Assembly: GCA_023974075.1 (NCBI GenBank)
Contig: CM043799.1
Coordinates: 9,263,250 to 9,327,249 of the forward strand
DNA: 64,000 nucleotides
Reading direction: 5' to 3'
Source: Chaenocephalus aceratus
Taxonomy: Eukaryota; Chordata; Actinopteri; Perciformes; Channichthyidae
Part shown: positions 11,619 to 23,992 of the stretch, piece after piece
Numbering within the stretch: position 1 is the stretch's first letter
How the letters are laid out: the number at the start of each line of letters is the position of its first letter
Program-made: the position numbers and the translations under genes
Notes under the pieces: model-generated
Databases searched by the model: none
The model's input: only the letters and a program-made list of their open reading frames with translations
Told to the model about the DNA's origin: nothing

Positions 11619-11885
11619 ATGGCGAACGCAGATAAAGTTGAGCTCGAAAATCCTCCAGCATCATTGAAGTGTCCGGTTTGGGAACATTTTGGTTTCGCAG
11701 TTACGAACAAGGATGACGGACAAAGACAGGTGGACCGAACCAACGCTGTTTGTCGGCATTGTTCAACTAAAATTGGTTACGCGGCTGGCAATACATCAAA
11801 CTTGCACACTCATTTGAAAAGGCATCACCCGAACGTGAATATCACCGGTACCAAAAGACTGAAGTGCAAACCCAACTCCCGCTAG
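11619..11885 (+). CDS. BED-type zinc finger of a hAT transposase (fragment)
   Basis: This 88-codon open frame starts MANADKVELENPPASLKCPV. It contains VWEHFGF at residues 25-31, then CRHCSTKIGYAAGNTSNLHT and HLKRHHP, a C-x2-C ... H-x4-H BED finger that binds transposon ends. The frame stops at TAG (11883-11885) soon after the finger. In an intact transposase the catalytic domain would follow. The dimerisation segment downstream is in a different frame, so this encodes at most a free BED finger. Confidence 0.75.
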   Translation: MANADKVELENPPASLKCPVWEHFGFAVTNKDDGQRQVDRTNAVCRHCSTKIGYAAGNTSNLHTHLKRHHPNVNITGTKRLKCKPNSR

Positions 11886-11943
11886 CATGTAGCCTCCACC
11901 ACTCGCAGAGAGTTCAGACCGAGCCAAAGCTATTACAAACGGC

Positions 11944-12123
11944 AAATATCCTTATGTTGCCATGTTAGCAAAGCGCTACCTGGCTGTATCTGCTACTACC
12001 TCTGTCCCTAGCGAGAGGGTGTTCTCCACAGCAGGAGACATTGCTAGTGCCAGCAGATCTGCCCTTTCGGCAAGCAATGTGGACAAGTACATCTTTCTTT
12101 CAAACAACATGAAAATACAATGA
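11944..12123 (+). pseudogene. C-terminal hAT dimerisation domain (hATC) remnant
   Basis: This open segment, in another frame from the BED finger, reads KYPYVAMLAKRYLAVSATTS then VPSERVFSTAGDIAS, and ends at TGA (12121-12123). The YP-x-LA-x-LA and SVPSERVFS-x-AG signature is the hAT C-terminal dimerisation domain. It lacks a start and the catalytic core. Confidence 0.8.
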
Positions 12124-12158
12124 CAAGCAAGTCATTATGTCTAACAGGCTGCTTAGGT

Positions 12159-12465
12159 GCTAGTACAGTACAGTTCAAATACAGATTATTTCAGTTAATC
12201 GAAAAGCTGCACCTTAATGTTTATGTTATTATATTTTATATTTATTTGAGTGAATATTCATAGTTTAATAATAATTAAAAACCCAAAACTAATAGTTTAT
12301 GTTTTGTGAGTACTAGTACAGTAAAGTTCAAATACAGATTATTTCAGTTCATCGAAATGCTGCACCTTAATGTTTATTTTATTATATTTTGTATTTATTT
12401 GAGTGAATACATTATTCACAGTTTAATAATAATTTAAAAAAAATATGTTATGTTTTGTGATAATT
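12159..12465. repeat. About 153-bp tandem duplication in the hAT 3' region
   Basis: CTAGTACAGTA...CAAATACAGATTATTTCAGT is present at about 12160 and again at about 12313, and the two copies continue in parallel with a few substitutions and short indels. Confidence 0.75.
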
Positions 12466-13305
12466 TTTTCTGCTGTACCGAAAACGTACCGAACCGAACC
12501 GTGACCTAAAAACCGAGGTACGTACCGAACCGAAATGTTTGTGAACCGTTACACCCCTACCGGATAGTGTCTGTCCACACGAGACAGCTCCGTTTAGCTC
12601 CAACCGCTGGAGAAGCTGCAGTACATGCAGGAGCCTGTACGTGGCGCTGTAACTTCCTCCACAAAAGCAGCGAAGAAGCATGGTTGTCATGGTTGCCCTT
12701 CTGTTTATTCTCCGCGGTGGGGGCCGAGGGAACCGGGCAGAGTTTTTCGCCAGTCAACGTGTATTAAAGTTTAAATCTTCCGGACAAAATTATAAAAGTG
12801 CCGGTCAAAGGTCTTCTTTGTTATTTATTGAGCTTTAAAACAAATGAATAACGACTCTATATATTATAGTAATAAAATACACGGAGCCTCTCTTTTTCCT
12901 CCCTCTCTTCATACAGCGTCAGTGTCTGTCTCATGCAGCAGCTCATCCAGTAATCAGTGACCCGGCCGACTGTAAAAATAAACATATTTATAACTAGTTT
13001 AGGGAGTTTGAGAGGTAATTAAAATAGCTAAGGGTGATGATCTGACTTGAAGTGTGTGTTTTGCTGCAGCGGGAGGAGCTGCAGGTGAGCAGAGCTGCGT
13101 GTCTCCGTCCTGTCAGATTAGACTTCACTCGAGAGAGAAAGATAAATAATCTGAATTCAGGGTGCAGTTTACTTTGACGTGGGGGTGAGCAGCAGAGGTG
13201 GGGAGAGGCGGGGCTATTGCCTCATCATTATTGCTGTAGATGTTGCACAAACAACTGTAGCATGGTCAATAGCGTCCGGAGCACGATAGCAACTCTGCGA
13301 TCCGC

Positions 13306-13306
<1 letters not shown>

Positions 13307-13336
<30 letters not shown>
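13307..13336. repeat. (TTG)n microsatellite
   Basis: Ten or so TTG units lie inside the Harbinger-like element. Confidence 0.9.
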
Positions 13337-13337
<1 letters not shown>

Positions 13338-13694
13338 GTGGCGAAACACTTCAGCAATGGCGCGGGGTAAGCGGAGGTGAGCAAAAGAGGTGGGGAGAGG
13401 CGGGGCTATTGCGCAATCACTATCAGTGATCTGAAAATGTTCGGATAGGGCGTACACACGGAGCCGTTTGACCCCCCCAGAGAGTTGCGTATGCCTTTCT
13501 ATCCACCTTGGGACCGTTATCGTTTCCTCAGTCGTTTAGTGCCGTATTCGGTCGTCCTCGTGTGGCCGAACGGTCTATATGACACTAAACAGTAACGCAA
13601 ACGACCGAATTCGTCCTCGTGTGGCCGCAGCCTAACAAGCAATAACTCCACCAAAATCCCAATAAACAAGGGAACACATTGGAATTAAACTCAG

Positions 13695-13810
13695 GTAGAG
13701 AAACTGTGAAAGGACCACTCTCTCAGGACGGACAGACCTGCACTAGATATGGTGTACAGAATAAACATCATTATAAAATAACAACATAGGCACTCCATAC
13801 ACAATAAATA
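13695..13810 (-). mobile_element. Fragment of an L2-type LINE 3' UTR
   Basis: CTCTCAGGACGGACAGAC and the following text match, with changes, the 3' UTR of the LINE at 18266-20460 (CTCCCAGGACGGACAGAC at about 18484) and the tail at 48100. It is a short, diverged fragment. Confidence 0.5.
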
Positions 13811-15704
13811 AAACCCCAGAAACACATTTCTGCCCACTTGGGCAAAGTGCACATGGAAACAAACTTTGAAAACCAAAGAGCAACCGCCAGGTCAGAAAAG
13901 TCCACCAATTCAATTTAAACCTGCATTATTTCTGATGTCCAGCCCAGGGACTCCAGTAGTTGCAAAGGAAGTCCTGTTGTATAGAAGTCTATCAAAAAAT
14001 ATATAGACGTTTCGATTCATTTATTAGCTCAGTAACTATTTACTTCCTTTCAATCCCCAGTAAATCTTATTCAGCAGGACGTATATTTTGTAAATTAAGA
14101 TTACAGTAAACATTAAATAGACAATAATTCAGGGTATGCTTAACGCCATGGCTACATTGTGATTCAGTCCCCCTAGTTTCCCGCTTGTTTTCAGATGTAG
14201 CAGGGAGCGGTTTTCCTTTGTTTATAACTCAATTATACAAACTGTACACTACATACATTAGCTGGCATACAAACAATTAGCAACTAGTTTACGAGGGGTG
14301 GAACATTTACCCGTCAACACGACAGAGACATGGGTGAAGACCAAAAACAGAGCTAAAAAGTAATACATATTTCGGCTCCAAATAAACAGCTTGCATCAAA
14401 GCGACCCCAAAGAAGAATGCATGTATATTAAACTGCTTTGAAGAATTCAGCAATTGTTCTTTGACCATATCAACAATCAAAATGCTCCATTGACATTGGT
14501 AAACCCTTGGAGTTACATTTTTACCAATTCCAGCCAAAGTACCCTCAGGTTGCTTTATAATGTTGGTGCATGTAATTAGTAAATCAGAAATTAGCATATA
14601 CTGTAAAAGTGGTTTTTATTCTTTTATAAGCATCATCAATAAATTACATTTAAAAAATGAAAAACTAACTTTACATTTTAACACATTAGCTGTAGCAGTG
14701 TTGACCTCAGTATACCCCTTTGTTTTTGATTAATTCATCCAGACTGCTGTGTGAGGTTAACATATCCAAAGGCACAACATGAACTTAAGATATGTCTGTT
14801 GTCTCCCTGCTGTAAAGTGTTTCACTATTTGCATTTAATGCCTTGCAGGCTACTCATCTCTTTTAAAGGGGCGATGGAATACTACTGACATGAATGTAAT
14901 TTACAGAGACATAGAATATACTATTGTTCGCCTTGTTTGCTAATATCAATTATTTGAGTTATTGTGTCTATTGGGTTGAGTCAGTCTGACTCCTGTAGGA
15001 ACACAATGCAACCTCCATCATTTTTGAGAAAATTCCTCCTAGAAACTCATTGGATGAAGGCAGAAGATCGCTCAGCTGCTTTTAGACCTTAGTGCAGCAT
15101 TTGAGAATTGGTCATGCAATTATAATGGACTCACTTAAGCACTGAGGTGTGTATGAGCATATCTCAGATTCCATCTTCCTGAAAGACCTTTGTCTGATTC
15201 CATCTCTTGGAGGCACAGCTTAAAGTCTCACAGAGCTCAATTCCACATCACGTCATAGAACAAGCTCCCCCCTCAGAATTAAGTCTTTAAGTAAAACTCT
15301 ATGACATTAAATTGGTGTGTAGAAAAAGGACTGATCATTTACTGTCATTTTACAACACATGCTTGTGCGAGGAAATTATTTAATAAAACATAATTAATAA
15401 AACACACTGCAACATAACAAAACATAACAAAAAAGGAACTATGTTTTGCGGTGGATTGTGGAGGATCAGTTACTGAGGAATTTCTGCTGAGTCATAGACC
15501 CAGAAATGAGTTAGCATTTCTTCCTGGTTTCCTCTGTTCGTTTTTGGTTAAAATCCCCCCAAAACTTACAAGACTTTCTTGTTGTTCTACGAAATCAAAT
15601 ATGTCAGTAAATACCCCAGTGTTGAACGTCCGAAGCTTGGTTGCAAACTGGTGGCTAAATGACATTACTAAATGTTATCTCGCCAAACGTTAGCCAGTCA
15701 CGTA
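13811..15704. other. Intergenic; one possible LINE relic
   Basis: Mostly AT-rich sequence without an identifiable gene. Around 15070-15100 one + frame reads LLLDLSAAFE, the conserved reverse transcriptase motif of L2/Jockey-type LINEs, followed by stops. That is the only support for a decayed LINE fragment of a few hundred bases. Other ORFs show no domain. Confidence 0.35.
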
Positions 15705-16445
15705 GTTATTGTAAGGGAAACTTCTGTGTAGCAATGCAATGCAGTGGGAGTCACCGACTCAGGAAGGAGACACGGTAGAGCAGGAGCTTTGATGTCAAAC
15801 ACTGGAGGTTTATTTGGAGTTAACGGCCGGAGGATTCACATCACAAGTCACAGCAGTCACGGTCTGACTGCACGGGTGGTTGCCACGTCAATTCTGGAGA
15901 ACCTCTCTCTCGTTAGCCCATTTAACTGGTTTCACAGAGAGTAATCAACATATATTTATAAGATAGTTTAACCAGTTGGGCACACTGAGTCACTTGCGTC
16001 CGTCACTTATGGCCAGAGATGGGGACTCGAGTCTGCGACTCGGACTCGAGTCGCACTTAAGTCGCACACACAGAGACTTCAGACTTGACTTGGACTCGTG
16101 ACCAAAAGACTTCAGACTCGACTTGGACTCGTGTGTTGGGACTCGTGAACAATCATTGTGTTTTCTATTTTTGGCGTATTAAAGGTGGGGTTGGTACATT
16201 TGAGAGAAACCGGCTCGAGATCGCTAGAATTTGAAAATACACAACCGGAGATAATCTGCTAGAGGCTGCTACTTCCTTATAGAGCCCGCCTCCTCCAACA
16301 CACACGAACGTGCACATGACCAATGAGGGCACGAGATAAGTTTGTGCCCAGATGGAAGGCTGACAGGCAGGTAGGCCATCCAGTTATTTTAGCCGGGCTC
16401 ATTACGCAGACGTGCGCGCCTCTGTTACTACATCGTAGTAACACA

Positions 16446-17137
16446 ATGGCGACCGGCGGCACACCTGCGGCTGTACCGCTTGTAATTAGGTTCAACTACA
16501 AACACTTCGAACAAAACGCCGGCGGCACCAACAAAAGGAGCGCACACTGCAAAGTCTGCAATATCAAAATCAATGTTAGGAACCTTGACTCAATAGCTTG
16601 GAGGACTCAAATGCACGACCCAGAGACAAAAAGGTTTTGAAGAAAAAATAGTCTTTACTTGCAAATAAACAAAATCACTCTTTTAGAGGAATGAACAAAC
16701 TGACAAATGTAAAGCGCTCTCGTGGAGGGTAAAAGGCAAAACACTGACTTTCATTTAAACAATGGCTTAGATCTTACTTCTTGGAGCAATGAACAAGACG
16801 AACCGACAACTAACAAGGGGAGACAGGACAATATATACATGAGGTAAGTGGGCACAGGTGGAAACAATCAGGGGCGGGGCAGACACTGATGATGGCGGGA
16901 AAAGGAACCAGAGCAGGAAGTAAAGGGACCTGGAATGAGACAAGGTGAGTACAAAATAAAACAGGAAGTGGAACATAAACTAAACTAACATGACAACACT
17001 TAACATAATTGACAGGACACAACAATCAAGGATGCTGGCGCAACAACGTCGAATTTCATCAGGCACTTGAAAACTCACCCGGAGAGGTCAGTCACATTAA
17101 CGTATGGACGGTTAGCAAACATGTTTAGCTCAGCATC
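16446..17137 (+). pseudogene. Split BED zinc finger of the hAT
   Basis: The left part, from ATG at 16446, reads MATGGTPAAVPLVIRFNYKH and reaches HCKVCNIKIN (C-x2-C). After solo LTR B the frame resumes with DAGATTSNFIRHLKTHPERS (H-x4-H), then stops near 17135. Removing the LTR and one TSD copy joins the two halves in frame, so the finger was whole when the LTR inserted. Nothing resembling the RNase-H-like catalytic domain follows. Confidence 0.75.
16574..17024 (-). mobile_element. Solo LTR B inside the hAT
   Basis: TGTTAGGAACC...GACACAACA, 451 bp, with an exact 5-bp duplication ATCAA (16569-16573 and 17025-17029). Read on the minus strand it starts TGTTGTGTCCTGTC, which resembles fish Gypsy LTRs. 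I therefore place it on the minus strand, with moderate confidence in the class and high confidence in the boundaries. Confidence 0.85.
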
Positions 17138-17879
17138 AGCTATGTAATGTTAACTTAGCTTGCTACTAGCTTTGTATTTGTGATACTGATTTCTGATTCT
17201 GAAGTGTTTTGCTTATAAGTTGTTTGCATTTAGCTAAAGTGTGATGTTTTTCCTCATATTGCATTGCAATAGCCTGTTTAAAGTGATCATATAACAAACA
17301 ACTAATCAGTACTGATACTGTATGCTAATAGATATAGGAGTGATAATAACACAGTAAATGCTTTGAATTTCTTAGATATAGCTGTGCAGCATTCTTAACA
17401 GACTGGATAGCAGCAGACAATAGAAGGCTTATTACAACCAGAAGAGACATGAGACTTTTATTTTTTTAGAGACTTGAGACTTGACTTGGACTCGTGACCA
17501 AAGACTTGAGACTTGATCAAGTCTCACCCCACAAAGACTTGAGACTTGACTTGGACTCGTGACCAAAGACTTGAGACTTGACTTGACCTTGCACAAAAAG
17601 ACTTGTGAACATCTCTGCTTATGGCCTCGAAGATGTCATACCTTGGAGTCCACAAACAACAAAGAAGGAAGTGTCCCAGTGCACCCACAACAACAGACCA
17701 TCTGTGACCTAGTGTTGACCGGTCACAGAATGGGAACAATAACATTATGGCTCAAGCAGCCTATGTCCTTAAAGGAGATAAACAAACGTCAGAGTTGGTC
17801 CTGTACGTCATATCTAGGAGTCTAGGTCAATAATTTCCCTAACAGTTATCATTTTTCTTTTTGCCAAATAAATTTACCA

Positions 17880-18060
17880 ACCATTAAAGAAGTTGTGTTG
17901 ATGTTTGGAGATTATCCTGCTGAACAAAACCTGTAACTGGTAACATAAACCTGTTTGCCACAGATAACCAATGGAAAAATCCTATTGCTTTTTGTGGATG
18001 CTAACTTCTGGGTCGGCCTACAAAAAGATGTCATCACTGCAACACTGCATGGTCCTGATG
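17880..18060 (-). repeat. Unclassified dispersed repeat, copy B
   Basis: The reverse complement of copy A: GATTATCCTGCTGAACAAAA at about 17911, GTTTGCCACAGAT at about 17952 and CCTATTGCTTTTTG at about 17980. The order is as in copy A, and the sequence has diverged by perhaps a quarter by eye. Confidence 0.45.
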
Positions 18061-18265
18061 TCTTGGTGGCTTTTTTGAAGGTACCTGTTCTCACCAGAAC
18101 GAATCATGCCTGGTAGATGGTCACCAATGATGTACACACACAACACCTGCCAGTTTGTATTGTTTCCAGTCAGGAAGCTTTCCATTGTTACTCTGTAAGG
18201 TAACAAGATGTTGCCTTCTTTGTTCTCGCAAGTTCTTTTTGATTCCCAGGAAGTTTAAACTGCTC

Positions 18266-20460
18266 TCAATCAATCAATCAATGTTTATTTATATAGCCCA
18301 ATATCACAATTGTTACATTTGTCTCAGTGGTCTTCACAGTGTGTACAGAATATCAGTATGACAATACGACACCCTCTGTCCTTAGACCATCACATCGTAC
18401 AAGGAAAAACTTCCAAAGAAAACCCACAGTTTAAAGGGGAAAATGGGAGAAACCTCAGGGAGAGCAACAGAGGAGGGATCCCTCTCCCAGGACGGACAGA
18501 CGTGCAATAGATGCCGTGTGTAAATTAAAAAGATAATACATTTGCAACATAGGTAGTCCAAATGTTTGGACTACACAATGCATGTGTGTATAATAGGAAG
18601 ATGAATCCACGAGGATATCCATCCAGGACCGATGATCCAGGACCACAGCCACGACTCGCGATCCAGGGCTCGCGATCCAGGACACAGGACCGCAGGATCA
18701 TCCATGACTCCGGATTCCGGCGTATATAGACACTAAAAATAAAGACATTTGGGGAAGCTGGGTTAATCGGAACATGAGAGTACACAGGTATAGACAGAGA
18801 GAAGGAAGAAGTAAGATGTCCCCCGACAAACTAAGCCTATATCAGCAAAACTAGGGGCTGAATCTAATCAGCCCTAACTATAAGCTTTATCAAAAAGGAA
18901 GGTCTTAAGCGCACTCTTAAAAACGGATAGGGTGTCTGCCGCCCGAACACAAACTGGAAGCTGATTCCACAAATGTGGAGCTTGATAAGAAAAGGCTCTG
19001 GCTCCCATTGTACTTTTAGAGACTCTAGGAACAACCAACAATCCTGCATTCTTGGAACGCAATGCCCTAGTAGGACAGTAGGGTATAATGAGTTCTTTAA
19101 GGTAAGATGGGGCCTGCCCATTAAGGGCTTTGTAGGCGAGAAGAAGAATTTTAAATTCTATCCTGTGTTCTATAGGGAGCCAGTGTAAGGCAGCCAGAAC
19201 AGGAGTAATGTGGTCCCTTTTCCTAACTCTGGTTAGTACACGAGCTCAGCATTTTGAATCAGCTGAAGCGACTTGACTGACTTCTTGGTACTCCCTGATA
19301 ATAAAGAGTTACAATAATCCAGCCTAGAAGTAACAAATGCATGGACTAGTTTCTCTGCATCGTTTTGAGGCAAGATATGCCTGATTTTTGCAATGTTACG
19401 TAGATGGAAGTAGGCGGTCCTTGAAATTGATTTTATGTGGGCGTTAAAGGATAAATCCTGATCAAATATAACACCAAGATTCCTTACAGTCTCACTGGAG
19501 GCCAAATTAATGCCATCCATAGTTAGTATATCTTTAGATAATTTGTTTCGTAGATTCTTCGGGCCAAGTACAATAACTTCAGTTTTGGTCGTGTTTAACA
19601 TCAAAAAGTTTAAGGTCATCCACGTTTTTAAGTCCTTAAGGCAGTCTTGAATTTTATTTAGATGATTAATTTCATCAGGCTTGATTGATAAATATAGTTG
19701 AGTATCATCCGCATAACAATGAAAGTTTACAGAATGATTCCTTATAATATTGCCTAACGGAAGCATATATAATGTGAACAAAATAGGTCCGAGCACTGAG
19801 CCCTGTGGCACTCCATGGCTAACTTTGGTTTGCGTGGAAGATTCATCGTTAACACGTACAAACTGAGAGCGTTCAGATAGATAGGACCTAAACCAGCCTA
19901 AAGCAGTTCCCTGTATGCCAACTAAGTGCTCTAGTCTTTGCAATAGGATATCATGGTCGATAGTATCAAATGCAGCACTGAGATCGAGCAAAACAAGAAT
20001 AGAGACAAGTCACTTGTCTGAGGCTATTAGAATGTCATTTGTGACTTTAACCAGAGCTGTCTCTGTGCTATGATGTGTTCTAAAGCCAGACTGAAAATCT
20101 TCAAATAAATCATTGTTTTTTAAGTAATCACACAGCTGTTTTGCGACCGCTTTCTCAAGAATTTTTGAGAGGAACAGAAGATTAGAAATAGGTCTATAGT
20201 TGGCTAAAACCTCTGGATCGAGGTTGTGCTTTTTAAGAAGCGGTTTTATCACTGCTACTTTGAATGATTGTGGAACATAGCCTGATAATAAAGACATATT
20301 CATAATATTTAATAAAGAAGTGCTAATTAATGGAAAAACTTCCTTCAACAGCTTAGTTGGAATTGGGTCTAACATGCACGTTGATGGTTTAGAAGAGAGA
20401 ATCATCTCTTGCTTCAACTCAGATTCATCAGTGTTGACAGGAGTCTGTCTACTCCTCCCT
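18266..20460 (-). mobile_element. L2-type LINE, minus strand, 5'-truncated
   Basis: The 3' end is at the left: a (CAAT)n tail at 18266-18283 and the 3' UTR to about 18873. The ORF2 C-terminus and reverse transcriptase then run to about 20417. The right boundary is a 5' truncation and only approximate. The same 3' UTR recurs at 47992-48334 and, as a shorter fragment, at 13695-13810, so this is an active or recently active family in the genome. Confidence 0.8.
18874..20417 (-). pseudogene. LINE reverse transcriptase ORF2 (C-terminal two thirds), frameshifted
   Basis: Reading leftwards, 20417-20010 encodes the start of the RT (LANYRPISNLLFLSKILEKA, then FQSGFRTHHSTETAL). 19991-19233 encodes LDLSAAFDTIDHDILLQRL, VPQGSVLGPILF, the catalytic YADD at about 19702-19715 and LVHAFVTSRLDYCNSLLSG. 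The C-terminal block WNQLPVCVRAADTLSVFKSA ends at a stop at 18874. At least two frame breaks (about 20000 and 19230, with more stops to 19062) make it a pseudogene. Confidence 0.8.
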
Positions 20461-23400
20461 TTCTAATATCATCGTCCTTTCCTGACATTGATCTGAAAGT
20501 TGTTCTCTGAGCATTCTGGAAGATAGTTGATTTATTTTCTAAATTAAGTCTTATTGTTTGAAATCCAGTCTCTTATGGAAGTGTCATTCACTTAAGTTAT
20601 TAACAAACAAAAAACTGAAGATGATTAGGACCACATTAGTAATGTAAGGTTATAATCTATTTTTAAAATGTATATTCATAAGTTGAGACTTTGTAATCAA
20701 CGTGCTGCTTCATTCTCAGAATTTTGACTTTAAACTAGGAACTGAAATGCATTTTTCACAAGTGGCCCCAAGCCTCTTCTGTACAGATGAACAGATTACG
20801 TTTTCATGTTTACCTTTAGTAATGTTAATATTTTATCTAAGGCTCTAACTGACATTCAGAAGTGTCTTTTGAGGATAGACGTTGGAAACTCAACCGATCT
20901 GTGTTTTTCTTTTTCTTATTTTATTCAAGCTTTTGATTCTTCAGGCAGCTTTCCATTTTATTTTTTATAATTTATATATTTACATAATTTAATGTCACAG
21001 TAATCTTCCTTAGGGCCAAAAATGTCCAAATAATTCAAATGACTTCTAAGTTATAACTTCATCCTTTAGAAGAAAAAGGTATATAAGAAACATTTTTCAC
21101 AAGATAGAACAAAACAAGATAAAATGAGAACATCAAATTGATTGATTGTTGAAATCAATAGGACAACCTCTTTTTGGGATGTACTTATAAGGGTTACTGC
21201 AGCTTCTAATGGATGGGGAGGTTATTGGTATGATATACATGGTGTAATTGAACAGTTTATGCTGAAAAGAGACACACAACAGATATTGACGATGACACGC
21301 AACAAAGGTCCCGGGGAAGATTAGAGCATCATGAGTTCACGGTTGCGTTTTGGCAGACAGACTCAGCAGGAAGCCGGTCGATCCATCTGTGCTCACAAAC
21401 ACACATCAATAATGGAACTAATGGGAAATGGGGAGATGATTTCTACTGTCAGCGTCAGCTTTCATACTAACGGCTGCCAGATGTTGGAGACGTTGTGTCA
21501 AATAAATAATTCCAGACTATGAACAATGAAAAAGTTTGACTTTTTCTGAAGTAATGTCCAATGTCCAACTACTCTTCACAAAAGAGTTAGCTCAGCATCA
21601 AAAAAGGGAGAGTTTGGAAAGATGCTGTTGCAATATAAGATAGTGTAATAACTAGTTTTGTAGCCTCAGCAGCATGGCTCTATGTGCAATACTGTGCAAC
21701 TGTGAAACATACGGTATACCCATAAGTCTTCAGCTGTAGCCTACATGTGTTTAGTGCTTGGTAACAAACGGTATCATTTCTACCACACTAAACTTTCATG
21801 ATAAACAAACTCGTAAAAACACGCAATAAAACAGATTCATGTTTTAAACCTGCTAGGGTGGCGCTAATGTTTGCTAAGTTTCTCTGATAACTTGAGATCC
21901 CATGACTAAAATCATCTGGTGAAAATATGTAGTTAAAAAAGACCAAGATTCAAAATGGGTATCTAAAGAGTGTGGCTTAAAACTGGATACATAGTATTTC
22001 TCTGACTGCTTCTGGCTAAACTCCCTGGATGCTAATCTTTGCAGTGGCTAAATTAAGGTACTACAACTTGTGCGCATTCTCGATGTACCGAGATTCTGAT
22101 GATCCTGTTTTCTTTGTTCTTGAGAGGCAGGATAATTAGGCTTCATGCGCCACAGAGCAACTTTCAAAGGAATGAACTCCCAGCCTCCAACGCTGTATCC
22201 AGTTCTCTTAATACATCCATCATTCTGGCAAACAAGGAAATGGTCACGATCTTGGTTTAAGTGTTTCCTGTTTTTAAAAGTTTTCTTTCCCTTGATTAAA
22301 AACGCTCTGGGTTTCAACATCTCTGGAATGATTTCTGAGTATGTAAGAACTCAATCCCACCCAAAAACAGGTTTAGTCTTTTTGAGATATTTCACTGTGG
22401 AAATAAAAAAAAGTTTCTCGAATTTCTTGCTTTACCAAAGTATTCAATTAATGTCTGCCATGAAAAAGTGATGATTCATCCAAAATATTGTACTCTTTAG
22501 CCATCACAAAAAGGCTCTTGGAGCTCTAATGACCACAGGTCAAGGATGAATGCGGAAAATAAATCAGTGAAAGAATTTGACTTTAGAAATTATTTAATGG
22601 CTAGGCCGATGATTAAATTAAAAGTGAACTCATTATAAGATTAGACTGTGTGGTAACTTAATCAATGTTATATTGAAACTATAGCAAAGAGACAAAAAAC
22701 AGTAAAAGAGTAAAGGATGAACTTTAGAGGAACCCTGGCTCTGTTATTGTCAGCAGAGGATTACTGTCTGATGAGTTTTCAATTTGAAAGGAAAAGGTTG
22801 TATAGTATAAGAAAGAGAAGCTGAACCAATTTACAGCCGCACACTTAATATCAAGCGAAGAATTCTGCCACACGGAGGCTGTGCTAAGATATGAGAGGAT
22901 TAAAACAGTTTCACCTATATTCAATACGGGAAAGTTCAATCAGTCCCACAATTCTGAGAAATGTTCATAACCAGACTTAAAAGGCCTAGAAATGCATGAC
23001 CTGTCAAGTTCTCTTCAACTCCTTTGTCTTAAGGAAAAGTTTAAAAGTGGCCTCTGCAAGATGTTCCCAGTTCACCCTCTCAAACACCTCTCAAAAAAGA
23101 AAAAAGATAAAAGAAAGGTAACCCACCAACAATGATTTCTGAATGAGGATACATCTGAGAGAACTGCTTGACAACAACTATTATTTTCAACACCAGAAAT
23201 AGACCTAGAAAGGGAATCTTGTATGGAAAACACGACCACAGAAAAGTGAGCATTTTTAGATATAATATCAGAGGCAGAAAAGTCACTTTGAAGCTTTTAC
23301 ACAAGGTTTTCAAAGACTCACAGAAGTTAAAGATGCAAGAGAGAGATCCAGAGTGATACTTTCTCAACCCAGAGAAGGGCCGACAGAGCTTTAAAAATAA

Positions 23401-23655
23401 CTGATTGATGGTCGGACATATGGAAGTATATTCCTTTCCACACAGCAGAGCTGAGACCAGATGCTAGAACTGCATCACAATATAATTTCCCCCCTTCATA
23501 ATGACAGAATTTTGAAAGATTATTTTCATATTAAAAAGTTTCCGCTACTGCGATATTTAGGTGAAAACAAACATTTTACCTTGTGAAGATGTAAGCTAAC
23601 TAGAAATAACCCCAGACTCCAAGGAATTACCGTTTTCGTCAAAGGAGTCCGGTGA
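20461..23655. other. Intergenic, nothing identified
   Basis: AT-rich sequence with only short ORFs. No domain, RNA gene or clear repeat boundary was recognised in this 3.2 kb. It may contain single-copy regulatory DNA or old repeats I cannot see. Confidence 0.4.
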
Positions 23656-23992
23656 ATGTGAAGCAGGGGCGGACTGGCCATTGGGAATACCGGGAGTTTT
23701 CCCGGTGGGCCGGTGCTGTGAGTGGGCTGGAGGGCCAAAAAAATAAAATAATAATAATTTTGTTTTTGTTTTGCCTAAAGCCTACCGGCCCACATTTGTA
23801 AGTTTTCCGGCCACTCCCTTTTTTTTTAATAATAATAATGGGTTTCATTTATAAAGCACTTCATATTTGATTTCAAATCCCGAAGTGCTACAAGCAGTGA
23901 GCATGAACAGTATAAATAAACATTACACAGCACGGTAGAATTAATAAAAAGCAATAAAAAAAAAAAGGTTGCCAAAGGTCTAGGCAAAGGCT

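Larger units (their letters stand above)
11339..12559 (+). mobile_element. hAT deletion derivative (TIR TAGGGGTGTAACGG)
   Basis: The ends TAGGGGTGTAACGG and CCGTTACACCCCTA (the right one ends at 12559) are flanked by an exact 8-bp duplication CCGGATAG (11331-11338 and 12560-12567), diagnostic of hAT. Inside are only the N-terminal BED finger and the C-terminal dimerisation segment of the transposase. The catalytic middle is gone, so this is an internal-deletion copy that would need a full-length partner. Confidence 0.88.
11239..13632. mobile_element. PIF/Harbinger-like element with nested hAT
   Basis: The inverted ends GGCTGCGGCCACACGAGGAC (11239-11258) and their reverse complement (13613-13632) are flanked by TAA on both sides (11236-11238 and 13633-13635), the 3-bp duplication expected of PIF/Harbinger. 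The subterminal motif GTCCTCGTGTGGCC is repeated near 13553-13566. The net length without the nested hAT is about 1.17 kb. No DDE transposase is visible. A GGTGGGGAGAGGCGGGGC block occurs twice (about 13198 and 13390) around a (TTG)n run. Confidence 0.8.
16014..17617 (+). mobile_element. hAT element with a decayed BED finger, interrupted by solo LTR B
   Basis: The ends CAGAGATGGGGACTCGAG and TTGTGAACATCTCTG are flanked by the 8-bp duplication CTTATGGC (16006-16013 and 17618-17625). The subterminal regions are built of repeated GACTTGACTTGGACTCGTGA motifs, probably transposase binding sites. The only coding trace is a BED finger split by solo LTR B; no catalytic domain is visible. Confidence 0.88.
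15710..17844 (-). mobile_element. Solo LTR A, interrupted by a hAT element
   Basis: The sequence starts TGTAAGGGAAAC and ends TTTCCCTAACA, with the 5-bp duplication GTTAT at 15705-15709 and 17845-17849. The net length without the hAT is about 523 bp. A reverse-strand AATAAA lies near 15811, which suggests the LTR reads on the minus strand. No internal retroelement sequence adjoins it, so it is a solo LTR left by LTR-LTR recombination. Whether it is Gypsy or ERV cannot be told from this. Confidence 0.75.

Noticed and set aside
15710..17844. DNA transposon with inverted ends TGTTAGGGAAA
   Set aside because: The short inverted match, TG...CA ends and 5-bp duplication fit an LTR better, and a reverse AATAAA is present.
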